Under the pieces are notes generated by a model. That model worked only from the letters and a program-made list of their open reading frames with translations. It did no database searches and had not been told where the DNA came from. Shown here piece by piece: positions 26,568-35,882 of a stretch of DNA of 64,000 bases (position 1 is its first letter; the number at the start of each line of letters is the position of its first letter). The position numbers and the translations under genes are program-made. The stretch covers positions 1,922,001-1,986,000 of the forward strand of contig NZ_CP172312.1 in NCBI RefSeq assembly GCF_047946665.1. Reading direction: 5' to 3'. Origin of the DNA: Allohahella sp002354735. GTDB lineage: Bacteria; Pseudomonadota; Gammaproteobacteria; Pseudomonadales; Oleiphilaceae.

Positions 26568-26575
26568 TTCCCTCC

Positions 26576-27631
26576 TCAGATCCGTAGTGAACGCCCACCA
26601 TGCGCCAGCAGCGCCACCACGTGTTCTGCCATTTGAGAGAGCGGCAGCACGTGATCGACCGCGTGAAGCAGGATAGCTTCCTTCGGCATGCCGAATACGA
26701 CACAACTGGCCTCATCCTGAGCAAAGGTCGTCGCGCCAGCGTTCTTCATTTCCAGCAGGCCGGCAGCACCATCGCGCCCCATGCCGGTGAGGATTACGCC
26801 CACGGCGTTGCGCGCTACGTGTTGAGTTGCTGAGTCGAACAACACGTCGACCGAAGGGCGATGTCGATTAACCGGGGCATCGTCCGAAAGTGAAATAAGA
26901 TAATTCGCACCACTACGTGCGATGCGCATATGGCGGCCACCAGGCGCGATATAGGCATGGCCAGGTAGTACCCGTTCGTGATCCTCGGCTTCCTTCACAT
27001 GCATGGCACAGAGGCTGTTGAGTCTATCGGCGAAGGACCTGGTGAAGCCGGGCGGCATATGCTGAGTGATAAGTATGGCTGGCGCGCTACTCGGCATCTG
27101 CTGGAGGAAGACCCGGATGGCCTCGGTTCCCCCGGTGGACGCCCCGACAAACACCAGTTTCTCACTGCTCAAACGCACCGTCTTGATCGGGCCGGAGGCG
27201 GCTTTGGCGACAGCCGGTGTGCGTCGAGCAACCCTTGCGCTGGCAGCCGCCCGAAGTTTGTTATGGATATCGATCGAGTATTCGTGCAGTCCTTCCGAGA
27301 TGCCGACCTTCGGTTTCGTGATGAAATCTATAGCGCCAAGCTCGAGCGCCCGGAGCGTGATCTCGTTACCCTTCTCAGTAAGCGAAGAGATCATGACCAC
27401 CGGCATGGGGCGCAGCCGCATCAATCGTTCGAGAAAATCGATGCCATCCATTTGTGGCATTTCGACGTCCAGAGTCAGCACATCCGGATTCAGATCCTTG
27501 ATCAGCTGTCTGGCGACAATTGGGTTTGGGGCGGTGCCGACTACTTCAAATGCAGGGTCCGACTGTATGATTTCGGTGAGCAGCTTGCGAACCAGTGCAG
27601 AGTCATCAACTACCAGTACACGAATGGTCAT
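26576..27631 (-). CDS. cheB: CheB protein-glutamate methylesterase
   Basis: The 351 residues comprise a receiver domain (D9/D10, phospho-acceptor D55, K107), a linker and a methylesterase domain with the triad S165 (VGASTGG), H191 (ITQHMPPGF) and D287 (TGMGRDGAAG). It demethylates, and in some species deamidates, chemoreceptor glutamates when phosphorylated by CheA. It is the last gene of the chemotaxis operon, 15 bases after cheD. Confidence 0.96.
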   Translation of the reverse strand: MTIRVLVVDDSALVRKLLTEIIQSDPAFEVVGTAPNPIVARQLIKDLNPDVLTLDVEMPQMDGIDFLERLMRLRPMPVVMISSLTEKGNEITLRALELGAIDFITKPKVGISEGLHEYSIDIHNKLRAAASARVARRTPAVAKAASGPIKTVRLSSEKLVFVGASTGGTEAIRVFLQQMPSSAPAILITQHMPPGFTRSFADRLNSLCAMHVKEAEDHERVLPGHAYIAPGGRHMRIARSGANYLISLSDDAPVNRHRPSVDVLFDSATQHVARNAVGVILTGMGRDGAAGLLEMKNAGATTFAQDEASCVVFGMPKEAILLHAVDHVLPLSQMAEHVVALLAHGGRSLRI

Positions 27632-27646
27632 ACAGCCTCTGAGGGT

Positions 27647-28279
27647 CTAGAACAGATCAACGCCACCCTCAATGGGGGTAGCTCTTAGCTTTCGACTATA
27701 GTCCAGTTCGCGTTCAAGTACGGAATTGTTGTTGAGTGACCAGAGCTTCTTCACCCGCACCCGACCGGTCCTGGCAAAGAAGTACACCTTGCGTGGGTAG
27801 TTATCAAGCACGTCGCTGGCTACCACTGGTATCTGCTCTGCAGCAAGATAGGCGTAGACGAACTCGGTGTTACGCTCTCCAATGTTTGCGGAGGCCAGTG
27901 TCGGCATGACAGCGCCCCCGCCGAAGACCTTGGCCTCCAGATACTGACGTCTGGCACCCAGCTTGATGAGATCGTTGATCAGTTTCTCCATCGCATAAGC
28001 GCCATAGCGCGCTGACGAGGCGATAGGGCTATCCGGGTCTCCGACCGATGGCAGCATGAAGTGGTTCATACCACCGATCTGCGAGCGTGTGTCGCGGATA
28101 CAGGCTGAGATACACGAACCCAGCACCGTCACGATCACCATGTCCCGCGCGGTGGCGTAGTATTCACCTGGCAAAAGCTTGGCTGCTTCAATGTCGTGGT
28201 ATCGATCGTAATAGACGTTGGGGTAACTATCCTGCGACGCGTTATCTGGTTGGCCCGCCCTGCGCTTGTCACTCATCAA
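27647..28279 (-). CDS. cheD: CheD chemoreceptor glutamine deamidase
   Basis: The 210 residues have the CheD catalytic Cys in VLGSCISAC (C56) and the His in GGMNHFMLP (H73). It deamidates chemoreceptor glutamines. Its start overlaps the cheR stop by four bases. The C-terminus ends GGVDLF, which resembles the GSIDLF end of the MCP-like protein encoded at 35883-37166; the tail is not part of the catalytic domain. Confidence 0.94.
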   Translation of the reverse strand: MMSDKRRAGQPDNASQDSYPNVYYDRYHDIEAAKLLPGEYYATARDMVIVTVLGSCISACIRDTRSQIGGMNHFMLPSVGDPDSPIASSARYGAYAMEKLINDLIKLGARRQYLEAKVFGGGAVMPTLASANIGERNTEFVYAYLAAEQIPVVASDVLDNYPRKVYFFARTGRVRVKKLWSLNNNSVLERELDYSRKLRATPIEGGVDLF

Positions 28280-29166
28280 CCAGCAGCCGCCGACAAGGGC
28301 GCAGACTCATCACCTGAACTTTCGTCGCTGTGTCGCACCAATTGAGCCGTCGGTTTATAAACCGTTCGCCCGATAGACTGGAACATAGCGCCAACCGTGA
28401 GCAAGCTCTCCGAGTGGCCAGCGAAAAGCAGACCGTCGCTCTTGAGGATCCGGTGAAAGCGCTGAAGGACGGTGCCCTGCGTTTCCTTGTCGAAATAGAT
28501 AAAGACATTTCTGCAAAAAATGATATCAAGGGCGTCAGGCACCTTCCAGCCGCCTGACAACAGGTTGAGTGGCGCAAAAGTCACCCGGTCTGCCAGTACA
28601 TTTTTGACCCTGGCCAGGCCTGCATTCTTCCCGACGCCTTTCATGAAGTATTTCGCAACCATCGCGTCATCCATGCCCTTGAGACGTTCAAGATCGTAGA
28701 CGCCATTTCTGGCGGCCTGCAGAGCGTTGGTATCCACATCGGTGGCCACGAGCTCGAAGGGATAATCCGTTCCAAAGGCATCCAGCAAGGCGATGACGAT
28801 GGAGTACGGCTCTTCTCCAGTCGAAGCGGCACAACACCAGAGTTTCACCTTCTGCCCACGAGCCTTCTTACGAAGGTGACTGACCAGATACTCGAAGTGG
28901 TGGGCCTCGCGGAAGAACGCCGTTAGATTGGTGGTTAACGCGTTGACGAACTCCTGCCACTCGGACGAATCCGCCCGCTCGAGGCGCTGCAGATAAGCCT
29001 TCATATCAGGGACGCCGAGCGTCCGCAGCCGACGAGAAAGCCGGCTGTAGACCATTTCCATCTTGTTCGGGCCGAGGTTGATGCCGACTCGCTGATAGAT
29101 GAGCTGTCGGACCTTTTCGAAGTCCTGCTCGGTATATTCGAAATCGCGAGCTTTTCTATTACTCAC
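28276..29166 (-). CDS. cheR: CheR chemoreceptor methyltransferase
   Basis: The 296 residues have the helical CheR N-terminal domain (DFEKVRQLIYQRVGINLGP) and a SAM-dependent methyltransferase domain (WCCAASTGEEPYSIVIALLD, then IIFCRNVFIYFD). It methylates receptor glutamates. The beta-subdomain that in pentapeptide-dependent CheRs docks on a W-x-x-F receptor tail is expected within this chain, and the operon's MCP ends in such a tail. It starts three bases after the cheW stop and overlaps cheD by four bases. Confidence 0.95.
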   Translation of the reverse strand: MSNRKARDFEYTEQDFEKVRQLIYQRVGINLGPNKMEMVYSRLSRRLRTLGVPDMKAYLQRLERADSSEWQEFVNALTTNLTAFFREAHHFEYLVSHLRKKARGQKVKLWCCAASTGEEPYSIVIALLDAFGTDYPFELVATDVDTNALQAARNGVYDLERLKGMDDAMVAKYFMKGVGKNAGLARVKNVLADRVTFAPLNLLSGGWKVPDALDIIFCRNVFIYFDKETQGTVLQRFHRILKSDGLLFAGHSESLLTVGAMFQSIGRTVYKPTAQLVRHSDESSGDESAPLSAAAG

Positions 29167-29169
29167 GAC

Positions 29170-29664
29170 TCAAGCCTCAGCAGCGACCAGCTCCATGCCG
29201 TCGCTCATCATAAGACCTTCTATATCGGTCAGGATGAGCATTTTATCGCCTACGGTCGCCAGACCCTGGACATACTCGGTATTCACAGAGGCCCGGAACT
29301 CAGGTGCCGGCCTTATCTGCTCCGGTTCGAGTCCGATGACATCGGAGACGCCATCGACCACCACGCCAACGACGCGCGTCGACAGGTTCAAGATGATCAC
29401 GATGGTGAACTCGTTATACTCAACCCGACCGAGATTGAATTTGATTCGAAGATCGACGATCGGGACGATAATACCCCTGAGATTGATAACGCCTTTGATG
29501 AAGGCTGGCGCATTCGCAATCTTGGTCACGGAGTCATAGCCCCGAATTTCCTGCACTTTCAGTATATCAATTGCGTACTCTTCGTCTCCGAGCGTGAAGG
29601 TGAGGAACTCCCTGCCAACCGCCATCGAACCAGCGGTTACTGACTGAACATCTGCTTTTGCCAT
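29170..29664 (-). CDS. cheW: CheW coupling protein
   Basis: The 164 residues are a single CheW domain (FLTFTLGDEEYAIDILKVQE, then GVINLRGIIVPIVDLRIKFN). It links receptors to CheA. It lies between the MCP and cheR with short gaps. Confidence 0.95.
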   Translation of the reverse strand: MAKADVQSVTAGSMAVGREFLTFTLGDEEYAIDILKVQEIRGYDSVTKIANAPAFIKGVINLRGIIVPIVDLRIKFNLGRVEYNEFTIVIILNLSTRVVGVVVDGVSDVIGLEPEQIRPAPEFRASVNTEYVQGLATVGDKMLILTDIEGLMMSDGMELVAAEA

Positions 29665-29685
29665 TATCGTGTCCTCTCAGCCGGC

Positions 29686-31395
29686 CTAGAACTCTTCCCA
29701 TTCGTCGTCAGCACGAGTGCGTGCGATGCTTCCTTCAGACTTCAAGGCCACCGCCGAGGCACGCTTGGGTGAAGGCATGGCTGTCTTGACCGGTGCCGCT
29801 GACGCTTTGGCCGCCACAGCTTTTTTACTGACCTTGCGTGCGTTCTGATTTTCTAGCCGGAACACCGCGACCGTCTGTTCGAGTTCAACAGCCTGGTCCT
29901 GCAGCGATTCCGCCGCTGCTGCCGCTTCTTCGACAAGCGCCGCGTTTTGCTGGGTAACCTGATCCATTTGGGTTACAGCCTGGTTCACCTGCTCGATACC
30001 TGAACTCTGCTCGAGCGATGCAGCGGTAATTTCGCCGATGATATCGGTCACGCGGCGGATACTGGACACGATTTCCTGCATGGTGGTACCGGCCTGATCA
30101 ACAAGGCGCGTGCCTGAGGAGACGTTTTCGACCGAAGCGCCAATGAGGGCCTTGATCTCCTTGGCTGCACCGGCGCTTCGCTGCGCCAGACTTCGAACCT
30201 CGCCCGCGACTACAGCAAAGCCCCGTCCCTGCTCCCCTGCACGCGCAGCTTCGACGGCCGCATTCAGTGCGAGGATATTGGTCTGGAAAGCAATTCCGTC
30301 TATGACGCTGATGATATCAACAATCTTCTTCGAGCTTTCATTGATGGTCGCCATGGTATCGACAACCTGAGACACCACTTGGCCACCCTTGACCGCCACT
30401 TCACTGGCGCCCTGCGCCAGTACGTTAGCCTGTTTGGCATTGTCGGCATTCTGCCTCACGGTCGAAGTCAGCTCTTCCATACTCGCAGCGGTTTCTTCGA
30501 GATTCGAAGCCTGCTCTTCTGTGCGCTGGGAAAGATCTGCGTTGCCGGTAGCAATCTGGCCTGAGGCGCTGCCAATGGTTTCGACGCCATTTCTGATGTT
30601 GCTGACTATATCGACCAGACTGGCGTTCATGGTTTTCAGCGCAAGCAACAGTTGGCCGGTCTCGTCTTTCGAGACGACCTGAACATCTTGTGTAAGATCA
30701 CCTGCGGCGACTGACTCCGCGACCGCAACTGCACGGCGCAGCGGACGAACGATGCTATTGGTAATAATCCAGGCTGCGAGTATGCCAAGCAATATGCCGC
30801 CAGCGATGATAGCAATGATGAGCGTGCGGGAATCGGCGTAAATCTGATCGCCCAGATCGCTCGCCGCTTTGGCACCCTCTTCATTGAGATCTATCAGCTG
30901 CTGCATGGCTAGCGTACTTTTATCGAACAAGGCCTTCGACTCGCCCCGGATCAGCGCCAGCGCCTCGTCGTTTCTCTGCTGACGTGAGAGCGTAATCACC
31001 TGGTCATGGGCTGCGAGATAGTCTCTCCAACTGGTTTTGATTTGCGAATGCAGCTGTCGTCCTGCTTCGAAAACCAGAAGCGGAGCCAGATTTGACAGAT
31101 TTTGCTCAAATGAGATCACGTATTCTTTCATCTGCTTTTCGAATGGAGCCATCTCCTGTTCGGTCAGCGACTGAATGTGCTGTAGCTCTGCGACCCTGAA
31201 GTCACTCATCGTGACATCCATGACGCCCAGCATTCGTATCTTTGGCAGCCATGACTCTTTCATCTCAGTCGATGTATTGCTGACTTTTTCAAGCTGAAGA
31301 ATACTGAAAACGCCCAAACCGAGCATGAGGGCAAGCAGAAGACCAAAGCCGAAGCCTAGCTTCGCTGACAGACGGAGATTACGATAAAGATTCAT
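29686..31395 (-). CDS. methyl-accepting chemotaxis protein with four-helix sensor and C-terminal WEEF tail
   Basis: The likely start is the Met before NLYRNLRLSAKLGFGFG, giving 569 residues; a longer frame starts 54 bases upstream. There are two membrane helices (about 9-31 and 190-212), with a helical periplasmic sensor between them of the 4HB type. HAMP follows, then a long signalling domain with the hairpin tip IDGIAFQTNILALNAAVEAA. The chain ends in E-W-E-E-F. A C-terminal xWxxF pentapeptide on a flexible linker tethers CheR (and CheB) to receptors, and P. aeruginosa McpB/Aer2 ends in a similar peptide. The signal sensed is unknown. A 131-base gap separates it from cheA. Confidence 0.92.
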   Translation of the reverse strand: MNLYRNLRLSAKLGFGFGLLLALMLGLGVFSILQLEKVSNTSTEMKESWLPKIRMLGVMDVTMSDFRVAELQHIQSLTEQEMAPFEKQMKEYVISFEQNLSNLAPLLVFEAGRQLHSQIKTSWRDYLAAHDQVITLSRQQRNDEALALIRGESKALFDKSTLAMQQLIDLNEEGAKAASDLGDQIYADSRTLIIAIIAGGILLGILAAWIITNSIVRPLRRAVAVAESVAAGDLTQDVQVVSKDETGQLLLALKTMNASLVDIVSNIRNGVETIGSASGQIATGNADLSQRTEEQASNLEETAASMEELTSTVRQNADNAKQANVLAQGASEVAVKGGQVVSQVVDTMATINESSKKIVDIISVIDGIAFQTNILALNAAVEAARAGEQGRGFAVVAGEVRSLAQRSAGAAKEIKALIGASVENVSSGTRLVDQAGTTMQEIVSSIRRVTDIIGEITAASLEQSSGIEQVNQAVTQMDQVTQQNAALVEEAAAAAESLQDQAVELEQTVAVFRLENQNARKVSKKAVAAKASAAPVKTAMPSPKRASAVALKSEGSIARTRADDEWEEF

Positions 31396-31526
31396 GGCGA
31401 TATCACGACCTTCAGTGATGAATATATATAGGCCGTCACTGGAAAGCACTCTAGGCCAAGGGACGGTGTTACTGCGAGCAGTTTTGCACTCAAAGCATTT
31501 TCTATAAAAATGATATGTAGAAATAG

Positions 31527-33329
31527 TTAAGCAGCAGAATGCGAAATGAGAAAGCTGACGTCCAAAATAAGTGCGACACTACCATCGCCCATTATCGTAG
31601 CTCCTGAAAACCCTGGAATTCTTCGATAATTTTTTTCGACATTTTTGATGACGACTTGCTGCTGACCGAGCAACTCATCCACCAGTAGGGCTACGCGGCG
31701 GCCTTCGCTCTCAATAACAACCGCGGTTGCTGTCTCAGCTTCCTGCGCGCGCTCCATGTGAAACTCCTTGGCTGCATCGATGAGCGGAATATATTCACCG
31801 CGCATCTGCATGAGGGGGTTCCTGCCCTGCACGTCCTTGATGCGCTCAGGCAATAGTTGTACCGATTCAACGACGGCGCCAAGCGGAAGCACGAATACTT
31901 CGCCTGCGACCGATACGATCATGCCGTCGAGTATCGCCAGCGTCAGCGGCAGTCGGACACTGAAACGACTGCCCTCGCCCTTGACCGACGAGATCTCGAT
32001 TCGACCACCAAGTTCGAGGATATTTCGTCTGACCACGTCCATACCGACGCCTCTGCCGGAAACGTCGGTAACAGTTTCCGCCGTAGAAAAGCCAGGCAGG
32101 AAAATGAGATTCCAGACTTCGCCATCAGTCATCGCGTCATGACTGGGCAAGCCATTCTCGGCTGCCTTGGCCAGAATCCTTTCACGGTCCAGACCTTTGC
32201 CGTCGTCGATGATTTCGATAAGAATCGACCCAGCCTCATGTGCTGCAGACAGCGTGACCTGGCCCTTCTTCGGTTTACCGCTCGCCACTCTCTCATCGGG
32301 GCGCTCTATTCCATGATCGATGCTGTTGCGAACGAGATGGGCAAGTGGGTCTGTCAGCCGCTCAATGATGCTTTTATCCAGTTCGGTCTGCTCGCCGATG
32401 ATCACCAGCTCGACCTCTTTCTTCAGTTTAGATGCGAGATCTCGCACAACTCGGGGGAAGCGACTGAACAGGAAGCTGACGGGGAGCAGGCGGATCGAGA
32501 GCACGGACTCTTGCAGGTCCCGAGTACTCCGTTCGAGGGCCATGAGGGCGCTCATATGCTTCTCATGCTTGACCGGATCAAGCGCCTTGCCAGTCTGCAG
32601 CAGCATGGACTGGGTTATGACCAATTCGCCCACCAGGTTGATGAGCTGGTCCACCTTGTCGACCGACACTCGTAAGGAGGCTGCCTCTACGTTAGCCTTG
32701 GATTCCTTGGTAGGCGTTTTCGCAGTAGCCTTCGGTGCAGGTTTGTGATCGGCTGCCGGCGTGTCTGGTTGACTGTCAGCTTCTGTAAACAATCCGAATG
32801 CTTCAGACTCGTCAGCCGCCTTAGCGGCCGGCTCATCTGAGAACAGACCGAAATCTTCATCTACAGCGGCTTGCCCTGCCGGCACAACGTCCTCGAAAAG
32901 ACCGAACTCATCATCTGTCGATACAGTCTTCTCGGCGCTTTTTACGCTGTTGCCCGCGGCTTCCAGCCTGTGCACCAGCTCGTCGGTGTCCATGTCAGGT
33001 TCACCGCCGTTGCGAAGGATATCAGCCATGGCTCGAATGATATCCACCGACTCGAGCACCAGGTCTATGATGTCCTGTGACAATTCGATCTCGTGCTGCC
33101 GCACCTTGTCCAGCAGTGTTTCGAGGTGATGAGTAAAGCCTGATATAGACACAAAGCCGAACATCGAGCCAGAGCCCTTGATGGAGTGTGCGGCACGAAA
33201 TATTGCATTCAGTGACTCCGCATCTGCCGTCTCAAGATCCATGGCGAGCAGCTGGTTTTCTATTTCTGCCAGGTGCTCCTGAGCTTCCTCGAAAAATACC
33301 TGATGGAACTGACTGAGATCGATAGACAT
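31527..33329 (-). CDS. cheA: CheA histidine kinase with three FGLF repeats in the linker
   Basis: The 600 residues contain an Hpt domain with H48 (RAAHSIKGSG), an acidic Ala-rich linker (about 127-210), the dimerisation domain (VDQLINLVGELVITQS), the ATPase domain (LVRNSIDHGIE, DDGKGLD, GRGVGMDVV) and a CheW-like domain. I see no folded P2 (CheY-binding) domain. In its place the linker carries FGLF at 142-145, 160-163 and 178-181, exactly 18 residues apart, each flanked by acidic residues. These could be short CheY/CheB-docking motifs (inference). It phosphorylates CheY and CheB. Confidence 0.95.
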   Translation of the reverse strand: MSIDLSQFHQVFFEEAQEHLAEIENQLLAMDLETADAESLNAIFRAAHSIKGSGSMFGFVSISGFTHHLETLLDKVRQHEIELSQDIIDLVLESVDIIRAMADILRNGGEPDMDTDELVHRLEAAGNSVKSAEKTVSTDDEFGLFEDVVPAGQAAVDEDFGLFSDEPAAKAADESEAFGLFTEADSQPDTPAADHKPAPKATAKTPTKESKANVEAASLRVSVDKVDQLINLVGELVITQSMLLQTGKALDPVKHEKHMSALMALERSTRDLQESVLSIRLLPVSFLFSRFPRVVRDLASKLKKEVELVIIGEQTELDKSIIERLTDPLAHLVRNSIDHGIERPDERVASGKPKKGQVTLSAAHEAGSILIEIIDDGKGLDRERILAKAAENGLPSHDAMTDGEVWNLIFLPGFSTAETVTDVSGRGVGMDVVRRNILELGGRIEISSVKGEGSRFSVRLPLTLAILDGMIVSVAGEVFVLPLGAVVESVQLLPERIKDVQGRNPLMQMRGEYIPLIDAAKEFHMERAQEAETATAVVIESEGRRVALLVDELLGQQQVVIKNVEKNYRRIPGFSGATIMGDGSVALILDVSFLISHSAA

Positions 33330-33356
33330 GATGGACTGATTAACCTACAGAGGAAT

Positions 33357-33722
33357 TCAAGCGCCAACTTTCTTGAGCACGTCCAGAAGCTTCTGCGGCT
33401 CGAAGGGCTTAACCAGCCAGCCTGTCGCGCCAGCCGCTTTACCCTGCGCCTTCATGGCATCGCTCGCTTCTGTGGTCAAAATCAGGATCGGCGTCGTGCG
33501 GTAACCGGAGGATGCACGCAGGGCTTTTGTCAGGCCAATGCCATCGAGCCTGGGCATGTTCTGGTCGGTAATGACCACGTCATACTGGCCAGCTCGGCTC
33601 TTGCCAAGCGCATCTTCCCCGTCCACCGCCTCAGTGGTCTCGTAACCCGCTGATTTCAAGGTAAAGGACACCATCTGACGGATGGAAACAGAATCGTCTA
33701 CGATCATGATTTTCTTGGCCAT
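33357..33722 (-). CDS. cheY: CheY response regulator
   Basis: The 121 residues are a single receiver domain: acidic pair D9/D10, phospho-acceptor D53 (VVITDQNMP) and K105 (WLVKPFEP). It is the usual soluble output of CheA. It lies 27 bases upstream of cheA. No cheZ or cheC is present in the cluster. Confidence 0.95.
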   Translation of the reverse strand: MAKKIMIVDDSVSIRQMVSFTLKSAGYETTEAVDGEDALGKSRAGQYDVVITDQNMPRLDGIGLTKALRASSGYRTTPILILTTEASDAMKAQGKAAGATGWLVKPFEPQKLLDVLKKVGA

Positions 33723-33778
33723 TACTGCCTCTGATAAGGAATTGGGGCGGCGACATCGCCGTGGTTCTAAGGAACACT

Positions 33779-35554
33779 TTATTGATCTAGGTATAGTTCA
33801 ACTTCTACACTTTCGCCTCGGCCGATAAAGCTCATCGAGTCCGCAAGGCTGTTGACCAGACGAATGCCTCTTCCATGGGTAGCGCGGGTATCGGCGCCAG
33901 TCGTGGCATCGAGATAGGCCCGGTAGTCAAAACCGTTCCCGCTATCACTGATCAGCAGGCGCAGTAGAGAATTACCATTACGAGACTCTCGGCTACAGCT
34001 CACGTGAATATAGCCATCTGTGAGTTCAGCCAGACGTTTCTCGCGTTGATTGAAGTAGGTTTCGAAACCCAGTGCCCCCTGTTTGAGACTCGAATCCAGG
34101 CCGAGCACACCGTGGTCGATGGCGTTGTTGATAAGCTCGGTGAGAACCACATATGTCTTTGTAGCCACCGAAGCCGATAATCGCAGCTGATCCAACACAT
34201 TATTCACGAGCGGAACCAGCTCCATTTCACCCAGCTGGGGACCAGTCAACTCGATAGTAAAATTCCAGCCACCGGTCATGACAGAGCCGAGTGGCCTTGC
34301 CGCTTGCGAAGGCTCAGAGTCAGTGCAATAGCCAGCTGGATCCGCACCGCCATCCTTCAAAGCGTTAGCCGATGACAGGCCACCACCTGGTAACTTCAGC
34401 ACCAGCACTGACTGATCATCGCTCTGCTGGGCAGAGCCACACAGGTCGGTCAAGGCCTGACGAATACCAGCTGCAATGCCCTCTGTTCCAGGTGCTGTTA
34501 TGATGTCCAGGAGCCGCTGATTGCCGAACATCTCACCCTGCAGGTTGCGTGCTTCGATGATGCCGTCACTACAGGCAACGAAGGTGCTGTGTTCCAAAGC
34601 CAGCACACGTTCGGTCGTGCAGCTGAAGTCCTCATTGGAAAGAATGCCCAAGGGGGGTTGTCGGGATGGAAAGCTCATCTTCAGGGAGTGGTCTGGTTGA
34701 AGCAGATGGCCTGGGGGACAGCCGCCGTTCCAGACCTCGAGCATTCGGCTGTGCGGGTCGTAGCTGAGCACGAGTGCCGCAAGGAAGCGGTCCGCGGTCA
34801 GTCGCTGCTTCAAACGCAGATTCATCTCGCGAACAATGGTTGAAACGGTGAAGCCTTTCCGGCTCATGGCGTAGAATATCTCGAGCGCCGGCATCAGCGT
34901 CATTGCAGCGGGCAGCCCATGCCCCGTCGCATCGGCGACAACCGCATACACCTGACCTGAACGTGAGAGTTCGGTAGCCACAAGGTCGCCACTGAAGGTA
35001 TCCATAGGCTGGACGCTACTGTCGACCGAGTGGGCTCGCCCACAACTCGAGCTCATCATCTTCTCGATGATGCCCTTGGCAAAGTCGTTCTCCGCTCTGC
35101 TGCGATTATAGTACTCGGCGAGTTCGCTATGGGTGCGTTCAAGTGACTGGTAGAGGTTTGCAATGCGCCGGCTTGCCACAATCTTGGCCTGAAGAATAGG
35201 AAAGCTGATTGGCTTGGTAATATAGTAATCACCGCCGCCGGCAATGCCGAAGCTCAGGTCCTGCTCCTCACCATCGGCACTGATCAGAATGACCGGCACC
35301 CATCGCGACGCGGCCTGTGCCTTTATCCGCTGACACGCTTCAATGCCGCCTAGCACCGGCATGTTCACGTCCAGTATTACAAGGTCGAACTCTGCCTCCT
35401 CGTAACGATCTACAGCCTCGTTGCCATTGCCGACGACACTGACCTCGTGGCCCTGTGCCAGCAGGAACTCAGCGAGCAGGCGCTGAAGTATGCGGTCATC
35501 TTCTGCAAGCAGTACTCTCAGAGCAGAAATTTCCGGAGAAGCGAGCGCTTCCAT
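33779..35554 (-). CDS. HsbR/CrsR-like response regulator: receiver, PP2C phosphatase and anti-sigma-type kinase domain
   Basis: The 591 residues are a receiver with D19/D20 and D62 (VILDVNMPV), an SpoIIE/PP2C phosphatase (DTFSGDLV, DATGHGLPAAM, ACSDGIIEAR, about 185-400) and a C-terminal histidine-kinase-like ATPase (LTELINNAIDHGV, ISDSGNGFD, HGRGIRLV, about 440-590) of the RsbW type. The same architecture occurs in P. aeruginosa HsbR and Shewanella CrsR, which both dephosphorylate and phosphorylate a STAS anti-anti-sigma protein. That STAS gene is three bases upstream. Phosphorylation by CheA would tie chemotaxis to a sigma-factor or surface-behaviour switch (inference). Confidence 0.9.
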   Translation of the reverse strand: MEALASPEISALRVLLAEDDRILQRLLAEFLLAQGHEVSVVGNGNEAVDRYEEAEFDLVILDVNMPVLGGIEACQRIKAQAASRWVPVILISADGEEQDLSFGIAGGGDYYITKPISFPILQAKIVASRRIANLYQSLERTHSELAEYYNRSRAENDFAKGIIEKMMSSSCGRAHSVDSSVQPMDTFSGDLVATELSRSGQVYAVVADATGHGLPAAMTLMPALEIFYAMSRKGFTVSTIVREMNLRLKQRLTADRFLAALVLSYDPHSRMLEVWNGGCPPGHLLQPDHSLKMSFPSRQPPLGILSNEDFSCTTERVLALEHSTFVACSDGIIEARNLQGEMFGNQRLLDIITAPGTEGIAAGIRQALTDLCGSAQQSDDQSVLVLKLPGGGLSSANALKDGGADPAGYCTDSEPSQAARPLGSVMTGGWNFTIELTGPQLGEMELVPLVNNVLDQLRLSASVATKTYVVLTELINNAIDHGVLGLDSSLKQGALGFETYFNQREKRLAELTDGYIHVSCSRESRNGNSLLRLLISDSGNGFDYRAYLDATTGADTRATHGRGIRLVNSLADSMSFIGRGESVEVELYLDQ

Positions 35555-35557
35555 CGT

Positions 35558-35869
35558 CTAGCCGATGTACTCAAAAAGTTTCTCGAAATGCGCCACACCT
35601 AAAATTTCTCTGACGATGCCTTGCACACCTCGAAGTGCAACCTTCTTGTTGCGCTCGGCGGCCTTTTCCCGCATCAACAGGAGGATACCGAGCGCTGCAC
35701 TGTCGAGGTATTCCAGCTTGCTCATATCAATGATGATCTTACTCGTACCCGGCTGGGTGAGTAGCTCTGCCTGAATAGGCTTGAAACTGCCATAGGTACT
35801 GAAATCGAACCGCCCGGTGAGTTCAAGCACCGAGGCCTGGGCCGAATGAGTGAGACGTGATGAAAACAT
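35558..35869 (-). CDS. STAS-domain anti-sigma factor antagonist (HsbA-like)
   Basis: From the ATG at 35869 it has 103 residues, with GAGGAA nine bases before the start; an ATG at 35878 touches that site and is less likely. It is a single STAS domain with the phosphorylatable Ser at S57 (LDSAALG). It is the expected substrate of the adjacent phosphatase/kinase protein. Phosphorylated and free forms would bind different partners; the partner is not in the window. Confidence 0.88.
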   Translation of the reverse strand: MFSSRLTHSAQASVLELTGRFDFSTYGSFKPIQAELLTQPGTSKIIIDMSKLEYLDSAALGILLLMREKAAERNKKVALRGVQGIVREILGVAHFEKLFEYIG

Positions 35870-35882
35870 GGTGTTCATTTCC

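Noticed and set aside
31396..31526. Possible sigma-54 promoter between cheA and the MCP
   Set aside because: A minus-strand TTGGC...TGC pattern is present, but the GG-to-GC spacing is 8, not the required 10.
33723..33778. Hairpin CGGCG/CGCCG between cheY and the HsbR-like gene
   Set aside because: Short stem without a T-run in an operon gap of 56 bases; not a convincing terminator.
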